Positions 43,666-53,042 of a DNA stretch of 64,000 nucleotides are shown one piece after another. Under the pieces are notes generated by a model. It saw only the letters and a program-made list of their open reading frames with translations, had not been told where the DNA came from and ran no database searches. The DNA comes from Hansschlegelia beijingensis (GTDB lineage: Bacteria; Pseudomonadota; Alphaproteobacteria; Rhizobiales; Methylopilaceae). Position 1 is the stretch's first letter, and the number at the start of each line of letters is the position of its first letter. The stretch spans positions 62,001-126,000 of the forward strand of contig NZ_JACIDR010000004.1 in the NCBI RefSeq assembly GCF_014196425.1. Direction: 5' to 3'. The position numbers and the translations under genes were made by a program.

Positions 43666-44532
43666 TCATCGACATGTCGCACGCCACTCCATGGGCGTGC
43701 AGCCGGAAAGCTTCCGGAACACACGGGTGAAATGCGCCTGGTCGGCGAAGCCGAGCTCGGTCGCGATCTCGCTGAGCGAGGCCTCGGCGCGGGCGATCAG
43801 GCGCTTCGCCTTGCGGACCCGCGCCTGGAGCTGCCAGCGATGCGGCGGCATCCCGGTCGCGGCCTTGAAGGCGTGGCTGAAATAGCTCTCGGAGAGGCCG
43901 GCGAGGCGGGCGAGCTCGCTCAGCCGGATCGTCTCGCCGCAGCGCTCGTCGATGTAGTCCACCGCGAGCCGCAGCTGGCGGTCCGAAAGCGCGCTGCGGC
44001 CGGGGCGGCGCGAAGGCGGCGCGAACGCCGCCGACACCAGCGCCGTCAGCAGGCCGTCCCCCAGAAGCCCGAGCGGCGCGGGACCGCGGGCGCAGGCCTG
44101 CTCGAGGAGCCGCGCAAGGCGCTCGAGCCGACCGTCGCTGAACATCAGCCGCGGCGTCGTGGCGGCGGCGTGGTCGAGCCCGTCGACCGGCCCCAGCCGC
44201 TCCAGGTCGAAATGCACGTCGAGGTGGCGGACCTCGGTCGCGCCGTCGATCGTCATGGTGAGCGGCGCCTCCGCCGGCACATAGGTCGCGCTCAGCCTGC
44301 GCGAGGATGCGCGGCCGGCGCGCTGGCCGAGATCGAGCGCAATCTCCGAGGCGGGCTCCTCGATGACCACGAAAAGGCGCGGATCGCGGGAGACGTAATC
44401 GCCGCGCGCTCCGGCCGCGCAGCGCGCCCGCCAGATCTCGGCCAGGCCGATGTCGGACGCGTGGGCGAGGGGCGCTCCGGTGACGGCGACGCCGCGCCTC
44501 TCGGAGACCATGCGCGGCTGGAACGTGTTCAT
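43666..44532 (-). CDS. AraC family transcriptional regulator
   Basis: The 288-residue regulator has a variable N-terminal sensor half and a C-terminal AraC DNA-binding domain of two helix-turn-helix units (SELARLAGLSESYFSHAFK and IATELGFADQAHFTRVFRK). The position between fhuC and a TonB receptor suggests that it activates the siderophore uptake genes when the ferric siderophore is present, as known for PchR/AlcR-type regulators. The ATG at 44532 is chosen over a longer ORF. It could be co-transcribed with fhuC, 34 bases downstream. Confidence 0.88.
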   Translation of the reverse strand: MNTFQPRMVSERRGVAVTGAPLAHASDIGLAEIWRARCAAGARGDYVSRDPRLFVVIEEPASEIALDLGQRAGRASSRRLSATYVPAEAPLTMTIDGATEVRHLDVHFDLERLGPVDGLDHAAATTPRLMFSDGRLERLARLLEQACARGPAPLGLLGDGLLTALVSAAFAPPSRRPGRSALSDRQLRLAVDYIDERCGETIRLSELARLAGLSESYFSHAFKAATGMPPHRWQLQARVRKAKRLIARAEASLSEIATELGFADQAHFTRVFRKLSGCTPMEWRATCR

Positions 44533-44688
44533 CGCCGTCCCGCCATGCGCGCGGCAATCCCTTTCGGCCTGGTGCGCGCGGGGCACACCAGTGATTCAGA
44601 GTATCTGAGGCCAGAAACGTACAATACGGAAGCACCGGGCCGAACTCTTAGTCTCGCCCCGAGGGCAGTCAAGACTCCGGCTCATAGA

Positions 44689-44708
44689 TTAGAATATATA
44701 TATTCTAA
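44689..44708. promoter_or_regulatory. Perfect 20-bp AT-rich palindrome upstream of the TonB receptor gene
   Basis: TTAGAATATATATATTCTAA is an exact palindrome in an otherwise GC-rich region. It is 47 bases upstream of the receptor ATG and between two divergent iron-uptake units. The TTAGAA/TTCTAA half-sites resemble those of the Irr iron-control (ICE) element, but here the spacer is 8 bases, not 3. It may bind an iron regulator or the AraC protein, or include the promoter -10 element. Confidence 0.6.
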
Positions 44709-44755
44709 AGAGCCGGGGTGGTTGTAGCTCGCGAGTTTCGACAACGCCGGGGACC

Positions 44756-46978
44756 ATGGTGATCTACGTAAGGGGAATGCGGGCCGGGCTGCTTGCGGGC
44801 GTGGCGCTGGCGGCGATTGCACATCCTGGAGTTGCTGTCGCGCAGCAGGCCGGGCAAGCGACGCAACTCGACGCGATCGAGGTGCAGGGAGAGGGCCGCG
44901 GCGACTCGATCGGGCGGAACGGCTCGGGCGTGGCGCCCGTGCAGGGCTACGCGCCGGTCGCCACCACCACGGGCTCCAAGACCGACACGCCGATCAAGCT
45001 CATCCCGCAGTCGATCGGCGTGGTCGGCAGCGAGCAGATGGACGACCTCGGCGCGATGAAGACCGACGAGGCGTTGCGCTACTCCGCGGGCGTGTTCGCG
45101 CAGCCCTTCGGCGACGATACGGACACCAACTGGTTCTACATTCGCGGCTTCGACGCCACGCAGACCGGCGTCTATCGCGACGGCATGCAGCTCTACAACT
45201 ACGCCTTCGGCAACTTCTTCACCGACCCGTGGCTGCTCGAGCGCGTTGAGGTGCTCCGCGGCGCCTCCGCGGCGCTTTATGGCGGCGGCAATGTCGGCGG
45301 CATCATCAACTATGTCAGCAAGCGGCCGCTGGACTACGATTTCGGCGAGGTCGAGGTCGGCATCAACAACTACCCCACCGCGTTCGCGGCGTTCGACATC
45401 AACAAGGTCGTGCCGAACGGCGTCGTCACGAAGGGCGACGCGCTGCCGCCGGTCTGGAAGTACCGCTTCACCGGCAAGTTCGAGGGCGGCGACGGCTACT
45501 CCAAGCGCGAAGACGGCATCCGCGGCGTGTTCCAGGGCGCGGCGACCTATTCGCCTGACGCCGGCACGGATTTCACCGTCTACGCCAACTACCAGCACGT
45601 CGACCAGAAGCACGGCGGCGGCGACTTCCTGCCGTATTACGGCACCGTGAAGCGCGCGACCTCGGTGGACGGCACGATCGACCTCGGCCGCATCAGCCGG
45701 CGCGCCAACTTCTCCGACTCCGATTTCGACCGCTACGACCGGCGGCAGGCGATGGCCGGCTACGAGTTCAACCACGACATCAACGACGTGTGGACGGTGA
45801 ACTCGAGGGCGCGGTTCGCCTACGCCGATCTCAAGGAAGCGCAGATCTACCCGTTCGGCTACGGCTTCCAGCCGCGGCCGAGCGCGGGCAACACGGCGCT
45901 CTCGCTCATCCCGTTCAACCACCACACCAAGTCGTACAGCTTCACCGCCGACAACAATGTCGTCGGCAAGTTCGCGACCGGCGGGCTGGATCACACCCTC
46001 CTCATCGGCCTCGATTACAAGTTCTACGAGATCGACGAGGTCCAGTCGTCGTTCGGCTCGCCCTACATCGACGAGAAGAGCAAGCTCCACCAGGCGGGGC
46101 TCTACGTTCAGGACCAGATCCGCTTCGGCGGCGGCTGGATCGCCACCCTGAACGGCCGCTATGACCGCATGTGGCTGAACGGCGATTACAAGCCGCTTCC
46201 GACCGACACGGGCGCCGACGTCAAGCTCGACAAGGGCCGCTTCAGCGGACGCGCGGGCCTCGGCTACGAGTTCGCGAACGGCGTCGTGCCGTATGTGAGC
46301 ATCGCGAGCGTGTTCAACCCGCTCGTGCAGGCCAACAACATCCAGAACGCGGCGTTCCAGACCATCGGCCGCACGCCGTTCAAGCCCGAGACCGGCATCC
46401 AGTACGAAGCGGGCGTGAAGTGGGCGCCGACCTGGTTCTCCGGTCTGTTCACCGCGTCGGTCTTCGACCTGAAGAAGAAGAACGTCGTTTCGGGCACGAC
46501 CTCCCCGACGTCGGTCCAGACGCAGCTCGGCGAGGTGCGCTCGCGCGGCTTCGAATTCGAGGCGCAGGCGAACCTGAACGAGAACTGGAAGTTCATCGGC
46601 GCGTTCACGGCCTATCAGCTGAAGATCCTCAAGGACGAGAACCCGCTTATGGTGGGGGAGCAGCCCTTCCTCGTCCCGGAGGTGATCGCCTCGGCCTTCC
46701 TCGACTACGCCTTCACGACCGGGGCCATGAAGGGCCTCAGCCTCGGCGGCGGCGTGCGCTATCTCGGCAAGTCCGAGGCGACGCAGCCGAACACCGTCAA
46801 GGTCCCGTCCGCGACCCTGTTCGACGTCGCGGCGCGCTACGAGTGGGACGCCTACAAGGTCAGCCTCAACGTGACGAACCTGTTCGACAAGCGCTACGTC
46901 TCCGGCTGCCAGGGCATCAATGTGTGCTCCTATGGCGAGGCGCGCAAAGCGCTGGTGAGGGCGAGCTACACGTGGTGA
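44756..46978 (+). CDS. TonB-dependent siderophore receptor (ferrichrome/hydroxamate type)
   Basis: The 740-residue outer-membrane receptor has a signal peptide (about 1-29), a TonB-box-like segment (LDAIEVQG) and a plug domain with IPQSIGVVG and FYIRGFDATQ. The 22-strand barrel ends in YTW with the terminal aromatic. The FhuA/FoxA-like plug and the following fhuD and fhuB genes suggest hydroxamate siderophores. An alternative ATG lies 21 bases downstream. The stop overlaps the fhuD start (GTGA). Confidence 0.9.
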   Translation: MVIYVRGMRAGLLAGVALAAIAHPGVAVAQQAGQATQLDAIEVQGEGRGDSIGRNGSGVAPVQGYAPVATTTGSKTDTPIKLIPQSIGVVGSEQMDDLGAMKTDEALRYSAGVFAQPFGDDTDTNWFYIRGFDATQTGVYRDGMQLYNYAFGNFFTDPWLLERVEVLRGASAALYGGGNVGGIINYVSKRPLDYDFGEVEVGINNYPTAFAAFDINKVVPNGVVTKGDALPPVWKYRFTGKFEGGDGYSKREDGIRGVFQGAATYSPDAGTDFTVYANYQHVDQKHGGGDFLPYYGTVKRATSVDGTIDLGRISRRANFSDSDFDRYDRRQAMAGYEFNHDINDVWTVNSRARFAYADLKEAQIYPFGYGFQPRPSAGNTALSLIPFNHHTKSYSFTADNNVVGKFATGGLDHTLLIGLDYKFYEIDEVQSSFGSPYIDEKSKLHQAGLYVQDQIRFGGGWIATLNGRYDRMWLNGDYKPLPTDTGADVKLDKGRFSGRAGLGYEFANGVVPYVSIASVFNPLVQANNIQNAAFQTIGRTPFKPETGIQYEAGVKWAPTWFSGLFTASVFDLKKKNVVSGTTSPTSVQTQLGEVRSRGFEFEAQANLNENWKFIGAFTAYQLKILKDENPLMVGEQPFLVPEVIASAFLDYAFTTGAMKGLSLGGGVRYLGKSEATQPNTVKVPSATLFDVAARYEWDAYKVSLNVTNLFDKRYVSGCQGINVCSYGEARKALVRASYTW

Positions 46979-47877
46979 ACGACGACAGGCCGGTTCGCCG
47001 GCCTGGTTTTCTCTCCCGCCGCGGCGTCCTCACCGGCGCCGCGGCTTTCGCTTGTCTGGGCGCCGCCCGCGCGGACCCCGCCATGCGGCTCGCGGCGATC
47101 GACTGGGCGATGCTGGAGACGACGCTCGCCCTCGGGGTCGCGCCGGTCGCCGCGGCCGAGCTCGTGCTGTTCCGCACCGCCGCGGTGGAGCCGGTCGTGC
47201 CCCGCTCGACCGCCGACCTCGGCCTGCGAGGTTCGATCAGCTACGAGCAGCTCCTCGATACGCGCCCCGACCTCATCCTGATCTCGCCCTGGTACGAGAA
47301 CCGCGCCCGCCTCCTGTCGCGGATCGCGCCGGTCGCGAACTATTCGATCTATGAGCCGGGCCGTCGTCCCTACGAGGCGGCGATCGCGGCGACGCGCGAC
47401 CTCGGCCGGCGCATCGACCGCAGCGCCGAGGCCGAGCGGGCGGTCGCCCAAGCCGACGCGGAGCTCGCTTCCGCCCGGACGCGGCTCGCGCGATCGGCCG
47501 GCCGCCCTGTGCTCATCATGAACCTCGCGGATTCCCGTCACTTCCGGGTGTTCGGCGCCGACAGCATGTTCGGCGACGTGGCCGAGCGGCTGGGGCTCAC
47601 GATCGCCTGGAGCGCTCCGACGCGGTTCGGCGCCTTTCCGGCCGTCGGCGTCGAGGCCCTCGCGGCGATGACGGAGGCGATCGTGGTCAACGTCGGCCCG
47701 AGCCCGCCCTCGGCGCTCGCGGCCGTGCGGGAGAGCCCGCTCTGGCGCGCCATGCCGCCGGTCGCCTCCGGCCGCTTCGTCGGGCTCCCGGCCGTGAACC
47801 CCTATGGCGCCCTGCCGGCCGCGCAGCGCTTCGCGCGGCTCCTCGCCGATGGGCTTGAAGCGCTTGCGGTCGGCTGA
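46975..47877 (+). CDS. fhuD: Siderophore ABC transporter substrate-binding protein FhuD
   Basis: The 300-residue periplasmic binding protein of the FhuD/BtuF type has a twin-arginine-like signal (SRRGVLTGAAAFACLGAARA, about residues 14-34). The segments DLGLRGSISYEQLLDTRPDLILISPWYE and VPRSTADLG fit the iron-hydroxamate binding group. The GTG start lies in the receptor stop (GTGA), so the two are coupled. It hands the ferric siderophore to the FhuB permease encoded next. Confidence 0.9.
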   Translation: MNDDRPVRRPGFLSRRGVLTGAAAFACLGAARADPAMRLAAIDWAMLETTLALGVAPVAAAELVLFRTAAVEPVVPRSTADLGLRGSISYEQLLDTRPDLILISPWYENRARLLSRIAPVANYSIYEPGRRPYEAAIAATRDLGRRIDRSAEAERAVAQADAELASARTRLARSAGRPVLIMNLADSRHFRVFGADSMFGDVAERLGLTIAWSAPTRFGAFPAVGVEALAAMTEAIVVNVGPSPPSALAAVRESPLWRAMPPVASGRFVGLPAVNPYGALPAAQRFARLLADGLEALAVG

Positions 47878-47881
47878 ACGC

Positions 47882-49810
47882 ATGCCGCGAGCGCTTGTCG
47901 GGCCCTGGCTCCTGTGGGGCGTTCTGGCGGCGGTCGCCGCAGCCCTCTCGCTCCAGGACGTTCTGTCGAGCCTCAGCGCGGCATCGGCCGAGGTCGATCG
48001 CGCCCTGGTCCTCTACAGCCTTGCGCCACGGATCGCGGTCGCTCTGCTGGCCGGCGCGGCGCTCGGTCTGTCGGGGGCGCTGTCCCAGGCCGCGCTCGAC
48101 AATCCGCTCGCCGAACCGGCGACGCTCGGCGTCTTCGCCGGCGCGCAGCTCGCGCTCGGCGTCGCGGCGATCCTCGCCCCTGCGATGGGCGCGCTCGGCC
48201 GCGAGGCCGCAGCTTTCGCCGGGGGAGCCGGCGCGGCGACGCTGGTGCTGGCGCTCGCCTGGCGGCGACAGCTCGACCCCGTGACCGTGGCGCTCTGCGG
48301 CATGGTGGTGGCCATGGTCGCGAGCTCCCTGTCCGCGGCGCTCATCCTGTCACGGGGCGACTATCTCTTCGCGCTGCTGATCTGGGGCGGGGGCTCGCTG
48401 ACGCAGGAGGGCTGGCGCGCCTCCGCCGCGATCGCCGCGGTGCTGGGCTTCGGCATCGTCTGGGCGCTGCTTCTGGCGCGGCCGCTCGGCGCGCTCGCGG
48501 CCGGCGAGATCGGCGCGCGAAGTCTCGGCGTGCCGACGCCCGTCATCCGGATCGCGGCGCTCGCGATCGGCGTGCTGCTGGCCGCGACGGTCGCGGCCGA
48601 GGTCGGGCTGATCGCCTTCGTGGGACTCGCCGCGCCGGCTTTCGCGCGGCTTTCGGGGGCGCGATCGGGGCGGATCCTGGCGGTCTCGCCTGTCATCGGC
48701 GCCATCCTGCTCTGGCTCGCGGACTCGATCGTGCGCCGTCTCGGCGAGGGTGACGCGATCCCGACCGGCGCCGCCACCGCGATCCTGGGCGCGCCCCTGC
48801 TGCTGTGGCTGCTGCCTCGCCTCGTCCTTGCCGACCGTCCGACCGCGCCCGAACGACGGCCGCGGCGCGATCCCGCGCGGATGCTCGCGGTCCTTGCCGC
48901 GCTCGCCGCGGGTTCGATCGCCGCGGCGCTGTGGGTCGGGGCCGACGCGCATGGCTGGAGGATTTCCTCCGTGGCGGAGTTCGCCGAGCTTCTGCCTTTC
49001 CGGGGCCCGCGCGTGGCGGCCGCGGCTGCGGCGGGGGCGATGTTCGCGGCGGCCGGCGTGATCCTGCAGCGACTGACCGCGAACCCGCTGGCGAGCCCGG
49101 AAGTGCTCGGCGTCGGGGCGGGGGCGGGCGTCGGCCTCGCGGCCGTTCTGCTGGGCTTCGGCGCCGTGTCCTGGCCGTTGCAGATGGCGGGCGCGGGAGC
49201 GGGCGCGCTGGCGGCGCTCGCCGTGATGCTGGCCGTCGCCGGACGCGGCAGGCTCGGTCCGGAGCGAATGCTGCTTGCGGGCGCAGGGATCGCGGCGCTC
49301 TGCCTGGCGGGTCTCAACGCCGTGGTGGCGACCGGCTCGCCAAGCGCCTTCGCGCTGCTCGCCTGGATCACGGGCGCGACCGACGCGCTGGGGCCGGATC
49401 AGGCGATCGCCGCGGTCGTCACGGCGGCGGCGCTCGCCGCGCCGGCCGCAGCGACGCTCCGCTGGCTCCACGTCCTGCCGCTCGGGACCGCGACCGCCCG
49501 CGCGGTCGGCGTCAGGATCGGCGCGGCCCGCCTCGCGCTGACGACGATCGCGGCGCTGCTGACCGGCGCGGCGGCGATGATCGCCGGCCCCCTGAGCTTC
49601 GTCGGCCTTGTCGCGCCCCACGCGGTGCGGGCGGCCGGGCTCGCGGGCGCCGGCCCGCATCTTCTCGGTTCGGCGCTCGCCGGCGCGGCCCTGATGACCA
49701 TCGCCGACCTGCTCGCGCGCACCGTGATCTTCCCCTACCAGCTCCCGCTCGGCCTGTTCGCCTCCCTGATCGGCGGCGGCTATCTCCTTCTGGCGCTCCG
49801 CCGGCGGTAG
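47882..49810 (+). CDS. fhuB: Siderophore ABC transporter permease FhuB (duplicated FecCD fusion)
   Basis: The 642-residue permease consists of two FecCD domains in one chain, each of about 310 residues and 10 helices. Each half has the NPLAxPxxLGV motif (DNPLAEPATLGVFAG and ANPLASPEVLGVGAG) and the GxVGLxAPHAxR type block (VGLIAFVGLAAPAFARL and GPLSFVGLVAPHAVR). This fused form is standard for FhuB. The ATG at 47882 is preferred, 4 bases after the fhuD stop. It should pair with FhuC and FhuD. Confidence 0.92.
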   Translation: MPRALVGPWLLWGVLAAVAAALSLQDVLSSLSAASAEVDRALVLYSLAPRIAVALLAGAALGLSGALSQAALDNPLAEPATLGVFAGAQLALGVAAILAPAMGALGREAAAFAGGAGAATLVLALAWRRQLDPVTVALCGMVVAMVASSLSAALILSRGDYLFALLIWGGGSLTQEGWRASAAIAAVLGFGIVWALLLARPLGALAAGEIGARSLGVPTPVIRIAALAIGVLLAATVAAEVGLIAFVGLAAPAFARLSGARSGRILAVSPVIGAILLWLADSIVRRLGEGDAIPTGAATAILGAPLLLWLLPRLVLADRPTAPERRPRRDPARMLAVLAALAAGSIAAALWVGADAHGWRISSVAEFAELLPFRGPRVAAAAAAGAMFAAAGVILQRLTANPLASPEVLGVGAGAGVGLAAVLLGFGAVSWPLQMAGAGAGALAALAVMLAVAGRGRLGPERMLLAGAGIAALCLAGLNAVVATGSPSAFALLAWITGATDALGPDQAIAAVVTAAALAAPAAATLRWLHVLPLGTATARAVGVRIGAARLALTTIAALLTGAAAMIAGPLSFVGLVAPHAVRAAGLAGAGPHLLGSALAGAALMTIADLLARTVIFPYQLPLGLFASLIGGGYLLLALRRR

Positions 49811-49887
49811 CGTCTCGGCTCTTGAAAGCCGCCCTGGTCGCCCTCTTTCGCGGAAAGCCCCCCGGCGGGCGAGAAGCGAGGACCTCA

Positions 49888-50412
49888 GTGGCGCACGGAC
49901 CCGACCGCATCCTGTTCATCAGACATGCCGAACACCACAGCCAGCTTGGCATCACCGAAGACGGCATGCCCGACGATCAGAGCCTCAACGCGCGCGGGTG
50001 GCAGAGAGCGGGGGCGCTGATCGCGCGCCTCGCGCAGCCGGCGAACGGCGACGCGCCGCCTGACGCGATCTACGCCTCAGCGATCACGGAGGACGGCCAG
50101 AGCCGGCGGCCGCAACAGACGGTCGCGCCCCTGCTGGCGTTCCTCCGCGCGCGCGGCCACGTCACCTATTGCGACGCATACGCGAAGACCGCCGTCGACG
50201 AACTGGCCGAGGACCTGATGACCCGCAAGGGCGTGGTCCTCGTCGCATGGGAGCATTCGATGATCCCCAAGATCGCCCGGCGGCTTGGGGCGAAGTCCGT
50301 TCCCTCGGACTGGCCGACCGACCGCTACGACATGATCTGGCGCCTCGACCGCAGCGACGACGGCTGGAGCTTCGAGGAGATCGACCAGGGGCTGCTGGTC
50401 GGCGACCGCTGA
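49888..50412 (+). CDS. Histidine phosphatase family protein
   Basis: The 174-residue protein has the phosphohistidine motif FIRHAE (about residues 9-14), a downstream LNARGWQRAGALI helix and a second active-site His in VAWEHSMIP. It is shorter than phosphoglycerate mutase. Substrates of this branch range from sugar phosphates to phosphoproteins and cannot be chosen from sequence. GAGGAC precedes the GTG. It lies 77 bases after fhuB and could be read with it, but no iron role is evident. Confidence 0.82.
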   Translation: MAHGPDRILFIRHAEHHSQLGITEDGMPDDQSLNARGWQRAGALIARLAQPANGDAPPDAIYASAITEDGQSRRPQQTVAPLLAFLRARGHVTYCDAYAKTAVDELAEDLMTRKGVVLVAWEHSMIPKIARRLGAKSVPSDWPTDRYDMIWRLDRSDDGWSFEEIDQGLLVGDR

Positions 50413-50525
50413 CCTCTGGCGCAGCGGCGGCGCCATGCGCGTCCCTGGCGGAAGGCAGGGCGCTGCCGCGCGCGGCCTGAGCTTAGAGGGAATGCCGCCA
50501 CAACATGGAAGAATTCAAATTCCAG

Positions 50526-50543
50526 TTTAGACTCTGTCTGAAA
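50526..50543. promoter_or_regulatory. ICE-like inverted repeat upstream of the second TonB receptor
   Basis: TTTAGAC-TCT-GTCTGAAA has 7-base half-sites with a 3-base spacer, the same geometry as the Irr element TTTAGAA-N3-TTCTAAA, with matching changes in both halves. A second inverted repeat (TGGAA...TTCCA) lies at 50506-50524, and a TTCTAA word lies near 50575. The region from 50490 to 50600 is strikingly AT-rich. Binding by Irr or Fur is a guess. Confidence 0.4.
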
Positions 50544-50671
50544 GTTAACGCCTCAAAAGGTCGAAGTGGAATAGTTCTAAGATAATGATTGAAAAGGGCT
50601 TTTCCTTCTTTTGAGCTTGTCACGCCCGAGTTTCGCCGCCAAAAGGCCCGAAACAAGCTTGGGGTCCCGAC

Positions 50672-53023
50672 ATGATCGTGCGCAGTTCCATCTCCCTTCG
50701 GCCGAAGATGTCGAATGTGGCGTTGACGGCGAGCGCGACGCTCGCCGCGGCGGCGGTTCAACCGATGGCGGCGTTCGCTCAGTCGACCGAACAGGAGTCG
50801 ACCTCCCTCGACCCGATTCAGGTCGAGGGCGCGGCTGCGTCCTATGGCAACGCCAACGACGCATCGACGGGGATCAGCCGCCTGCCGGCGACGGTTCGGG
50901 AGATTCCGCGGGCGGTCACGGTCATTTCCCAGGAGCAGCTCGAGCAGCAGGGCGTCACGACCGTCGAGCAGGCGCTCAGGAACGTGCCGGGCATCACGCT
51001 CTCCACCGGCGAGGGCAATGGCGGCACCAATGGCGACCAGTTCCGCATCCGGGGCTTCCAGTCGAAGGGCGACATCTACATCGACGGCCTGCGGGACTTC
51101 GGCGCCTATGTGCGTGACAGCTTCGACATCGAAAGCATCGAGGTCATCAAGGGCCCGAACGGCGAGAATTTCGGCGTCGGCACCACCGGCGGCCTGATCA
51201 ACCAGACCTCCAAGAAGGCGCATCTCGGCGATGCGCTCTCGATCGAGGGTCAGATCGGCAGCGGCCCGCTCAAGCGCGGCACGGTCGACTACAACAAGCA
51301 GATCAACGAAACGACGGCCATCCGCCTCAACGGCATGGTCCATGATCAGGACGTCGCCGACCGCGACCATGTGAAGTCGGATCGGCAGGGTTTCGCGGCG
51401 GCGCTCGGCTTCGGCCTCGGCACGGACACGACCTGGTCGCTCAACTACATGTACCAGCACAACAACCGGAAGCCGGACTACGGCGTGCCGTTCATCGCCG
51501 ACGCCAACGGCCGGTGGCGCCCGGCGACGGAGCTCGGCCTGAGCCGCTCGACCTCCTATGTGCGCGCCACCGACAAGGACGTCACCAACGCCCATGTGGT
51601 CACGTCGCTGTTCTCGAAGGAGGTCAATGACTGGCTGACGATCTCGAGCGAATCGCGCGTCGGCTTCTACGATCGCGACTATTCCTCGACCGCGCCCGGC
51701 TGCTCCAACGACGCCAGCAGCTCCACGCCCGGCGTTCAGTACGACGGCAGCTGCTCGCAGCAGTTCTTGGCGGGCGGCAATCCGCTCATCACCTACGGCG
51801 CGGGCGGCGGTCTGAGCTACAAGCAGAGGACCTGGGGTCTCGAGAACACCACGACCGCGAAGGCCGAGTTCGAGACCGGCGGTCTGAAGCACAAGGCCCT
51901 GGTCGGCGTGAACGTCTACTATCAGGACGACCACCGCGAGCCCGCGAGCTACGGCCAGACCCGCGGCAACCAGACGATCCGCGATCCGTTCTACAACACC
52001 CCGAACGCGGTGAGGACGCGCGTGGTCGGCAATGACCGCGACGCGACGGCCTCGGACGTCGCGCTGTTCGCCAACGACCGGGTCTGGTTCACCGACCAGA
52101 TCTCCGTCATGGGCGCCCTCCGCTGGGACAACTTCAAGAGCAAGTTCTACAGCTTCACCCCGGCCGCCGCGGACACCACCGCGCCGTTCGAAGACGTCGA
52201 GATCAACAGCAAGCAGTCGGACAGCAAGCTCAGCCGCTCGGTGGCGCTGATGTTCGAGCCGCAGTCGAACCAGACCTATTATGTGAGCTACGCCCGCTCC
52301 TACACGCCGATCGGCACCAACGTCGCGACGCAGGCCGGCAACGCCACCAGCGAGGTGCCGGGCGGCGCGAGCGGAAACCTGAAGCTCGATCCCGAAAAGG
52401 CCGACCTCTACGAGTTCGGCGGCAAGATCGACCTCATGGACGGTCGTCTCGGCCTGTCCGGCTCGGTCTTCCAGATCGACAAGAGCAACGCCTACGACGT
52501 CGACCCCACCACCGGCGACGTCATCGGCGGCTTCTCCGACGCCAGCCAGAAGCGGCGCGTGCGCGGCTTCGAACTCGGCGCCACCGGCGAACTTGCGCCG
52601 GGGCTGAACATCCAGTTCGGCTACGCCTATCTGGACAGCAAGATCCGCGGCGAGACTCCCGGCACGGCGGCCGCGTCATCCGTGAAGGGCAATGACGTTC
52701 CCTATGTGTCGAAGCACAACGCCGCCCTGTGGGCGACCTACGAGCTGTCGCGTCACTTCGCCGACAAGATGCCGGGCAAGCTGGTCGTCGGCGGCGGCAT
52801 CCAGTACGCCAGCGCATACTGGGCGGATCCCGCGAACACCGCGCGGGTTCCCAAGTCCTTTTCGCTCGATGGCCTGATCTCCTACGAGTATGAAGGGGTG
52901 CGGGTCGCCCTCAACGGCTACAACCTGACCAACGAGCTGAACTACACCTCCGCGCAGGGCACAGGCCGCGTCGTGCCGGGCTCCGGCCGGACGGTGCTGC
53001 TCTCCCTCGGCTACAAGATGTGA
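50672..53023 (+). CDS. fiu: TonB-dependent siderophore receptor, Fiu/PiuA-like (catecholate)
   Basis: The 783-residue outer-membrane receptor has a signal peptide (cleavage near residue 37, AFAQ), TonB box LDPIQVEG, plug segments IPRAVTVISQEQLEQQGV, FRIRGFQSKGDIYIDGLRDFG (split in two) and VIKGPNGENFGVGTTGG, and a C-terminal barrel ending YKM. The length and plug match Fiu/PiuA catecholate receptors. Coupling with a PiuC/YbiX dioxygenase, a Sel1 protein and a DUF4405 protein matches the Pseudomonas piu locus order, which supports this assignment. Confidence 0.88.
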   Translation: MIVRSSISLRPKMSNVALTASATLAAAAVQPMAAFAQSTEQESTSLDPIQVEGAAASYGNANDASTGISRLPATVREIPRAVTVISQEQLEQQGVTTVEQALRNVPGITLSTGEGNGGTNGDQFRIRGFQSKGDIYIDGLRDFGAYVRDSFDIESIEVIKGPNGENFGVGTTGGLINQTSKKAHLGDALSIEGQIGSGPLKRGTVDYNKQINETTAIRLNGMVHDQDVADRDHVKSDRQGFAAALGFGLGTDTTWSLNYMYQHNNRKPDYGVPFIADANGRWRPATELGLSRSTSYVRATDKDVTNAHVVTSLFSKEVNDWLTISSESRVGFYDRDYSSTAPGCSNDASSSTPGVQYDGSCSQQFLAGGNPLITYGAGGGLSYKQRTWGLENTTTAKAEFETGGLKHKALVGVNVYYQDDHREPASYGQTRGNQTIRDPFYNTPNAVRTRVVGNDRDATASDVALFANDRVWFTDQISVMGALRWDNFKSKFYSFTPAAADTTAPFEDVEINSKQSDSKLSRSVALMFEPQSNQTYYVSYARSYTPIGTNVATQAGNATSEVPGGASGNLKLDPEKADLYEFGGKIDLMDGRLGLSGSVFQIDKSNAYDVDPTTGDVIGGFSDASQKRRVRGFELGATGELAPGLNIQFGYAYLDSKIRGETPGTAAASSVKGNDVPYVSKHNAALWATYELSRHFADKMPGKLVVGGGIQYASAYWADPANTARVPKSFSLDGLISYEYEGVRVALNGYNLTNELNYTSAQGTGRVVPGSGRTVLLSLGYKM

Positions 53024-53042
53024 CGCGCGGGCGTATCTAGCC

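Noticed and set aside
44705-46090. 461-codon minus-strand frame over the TonB receptor
   Set aside because: It mirrors the receptor gene codon by codon and carries no recognisable domain.
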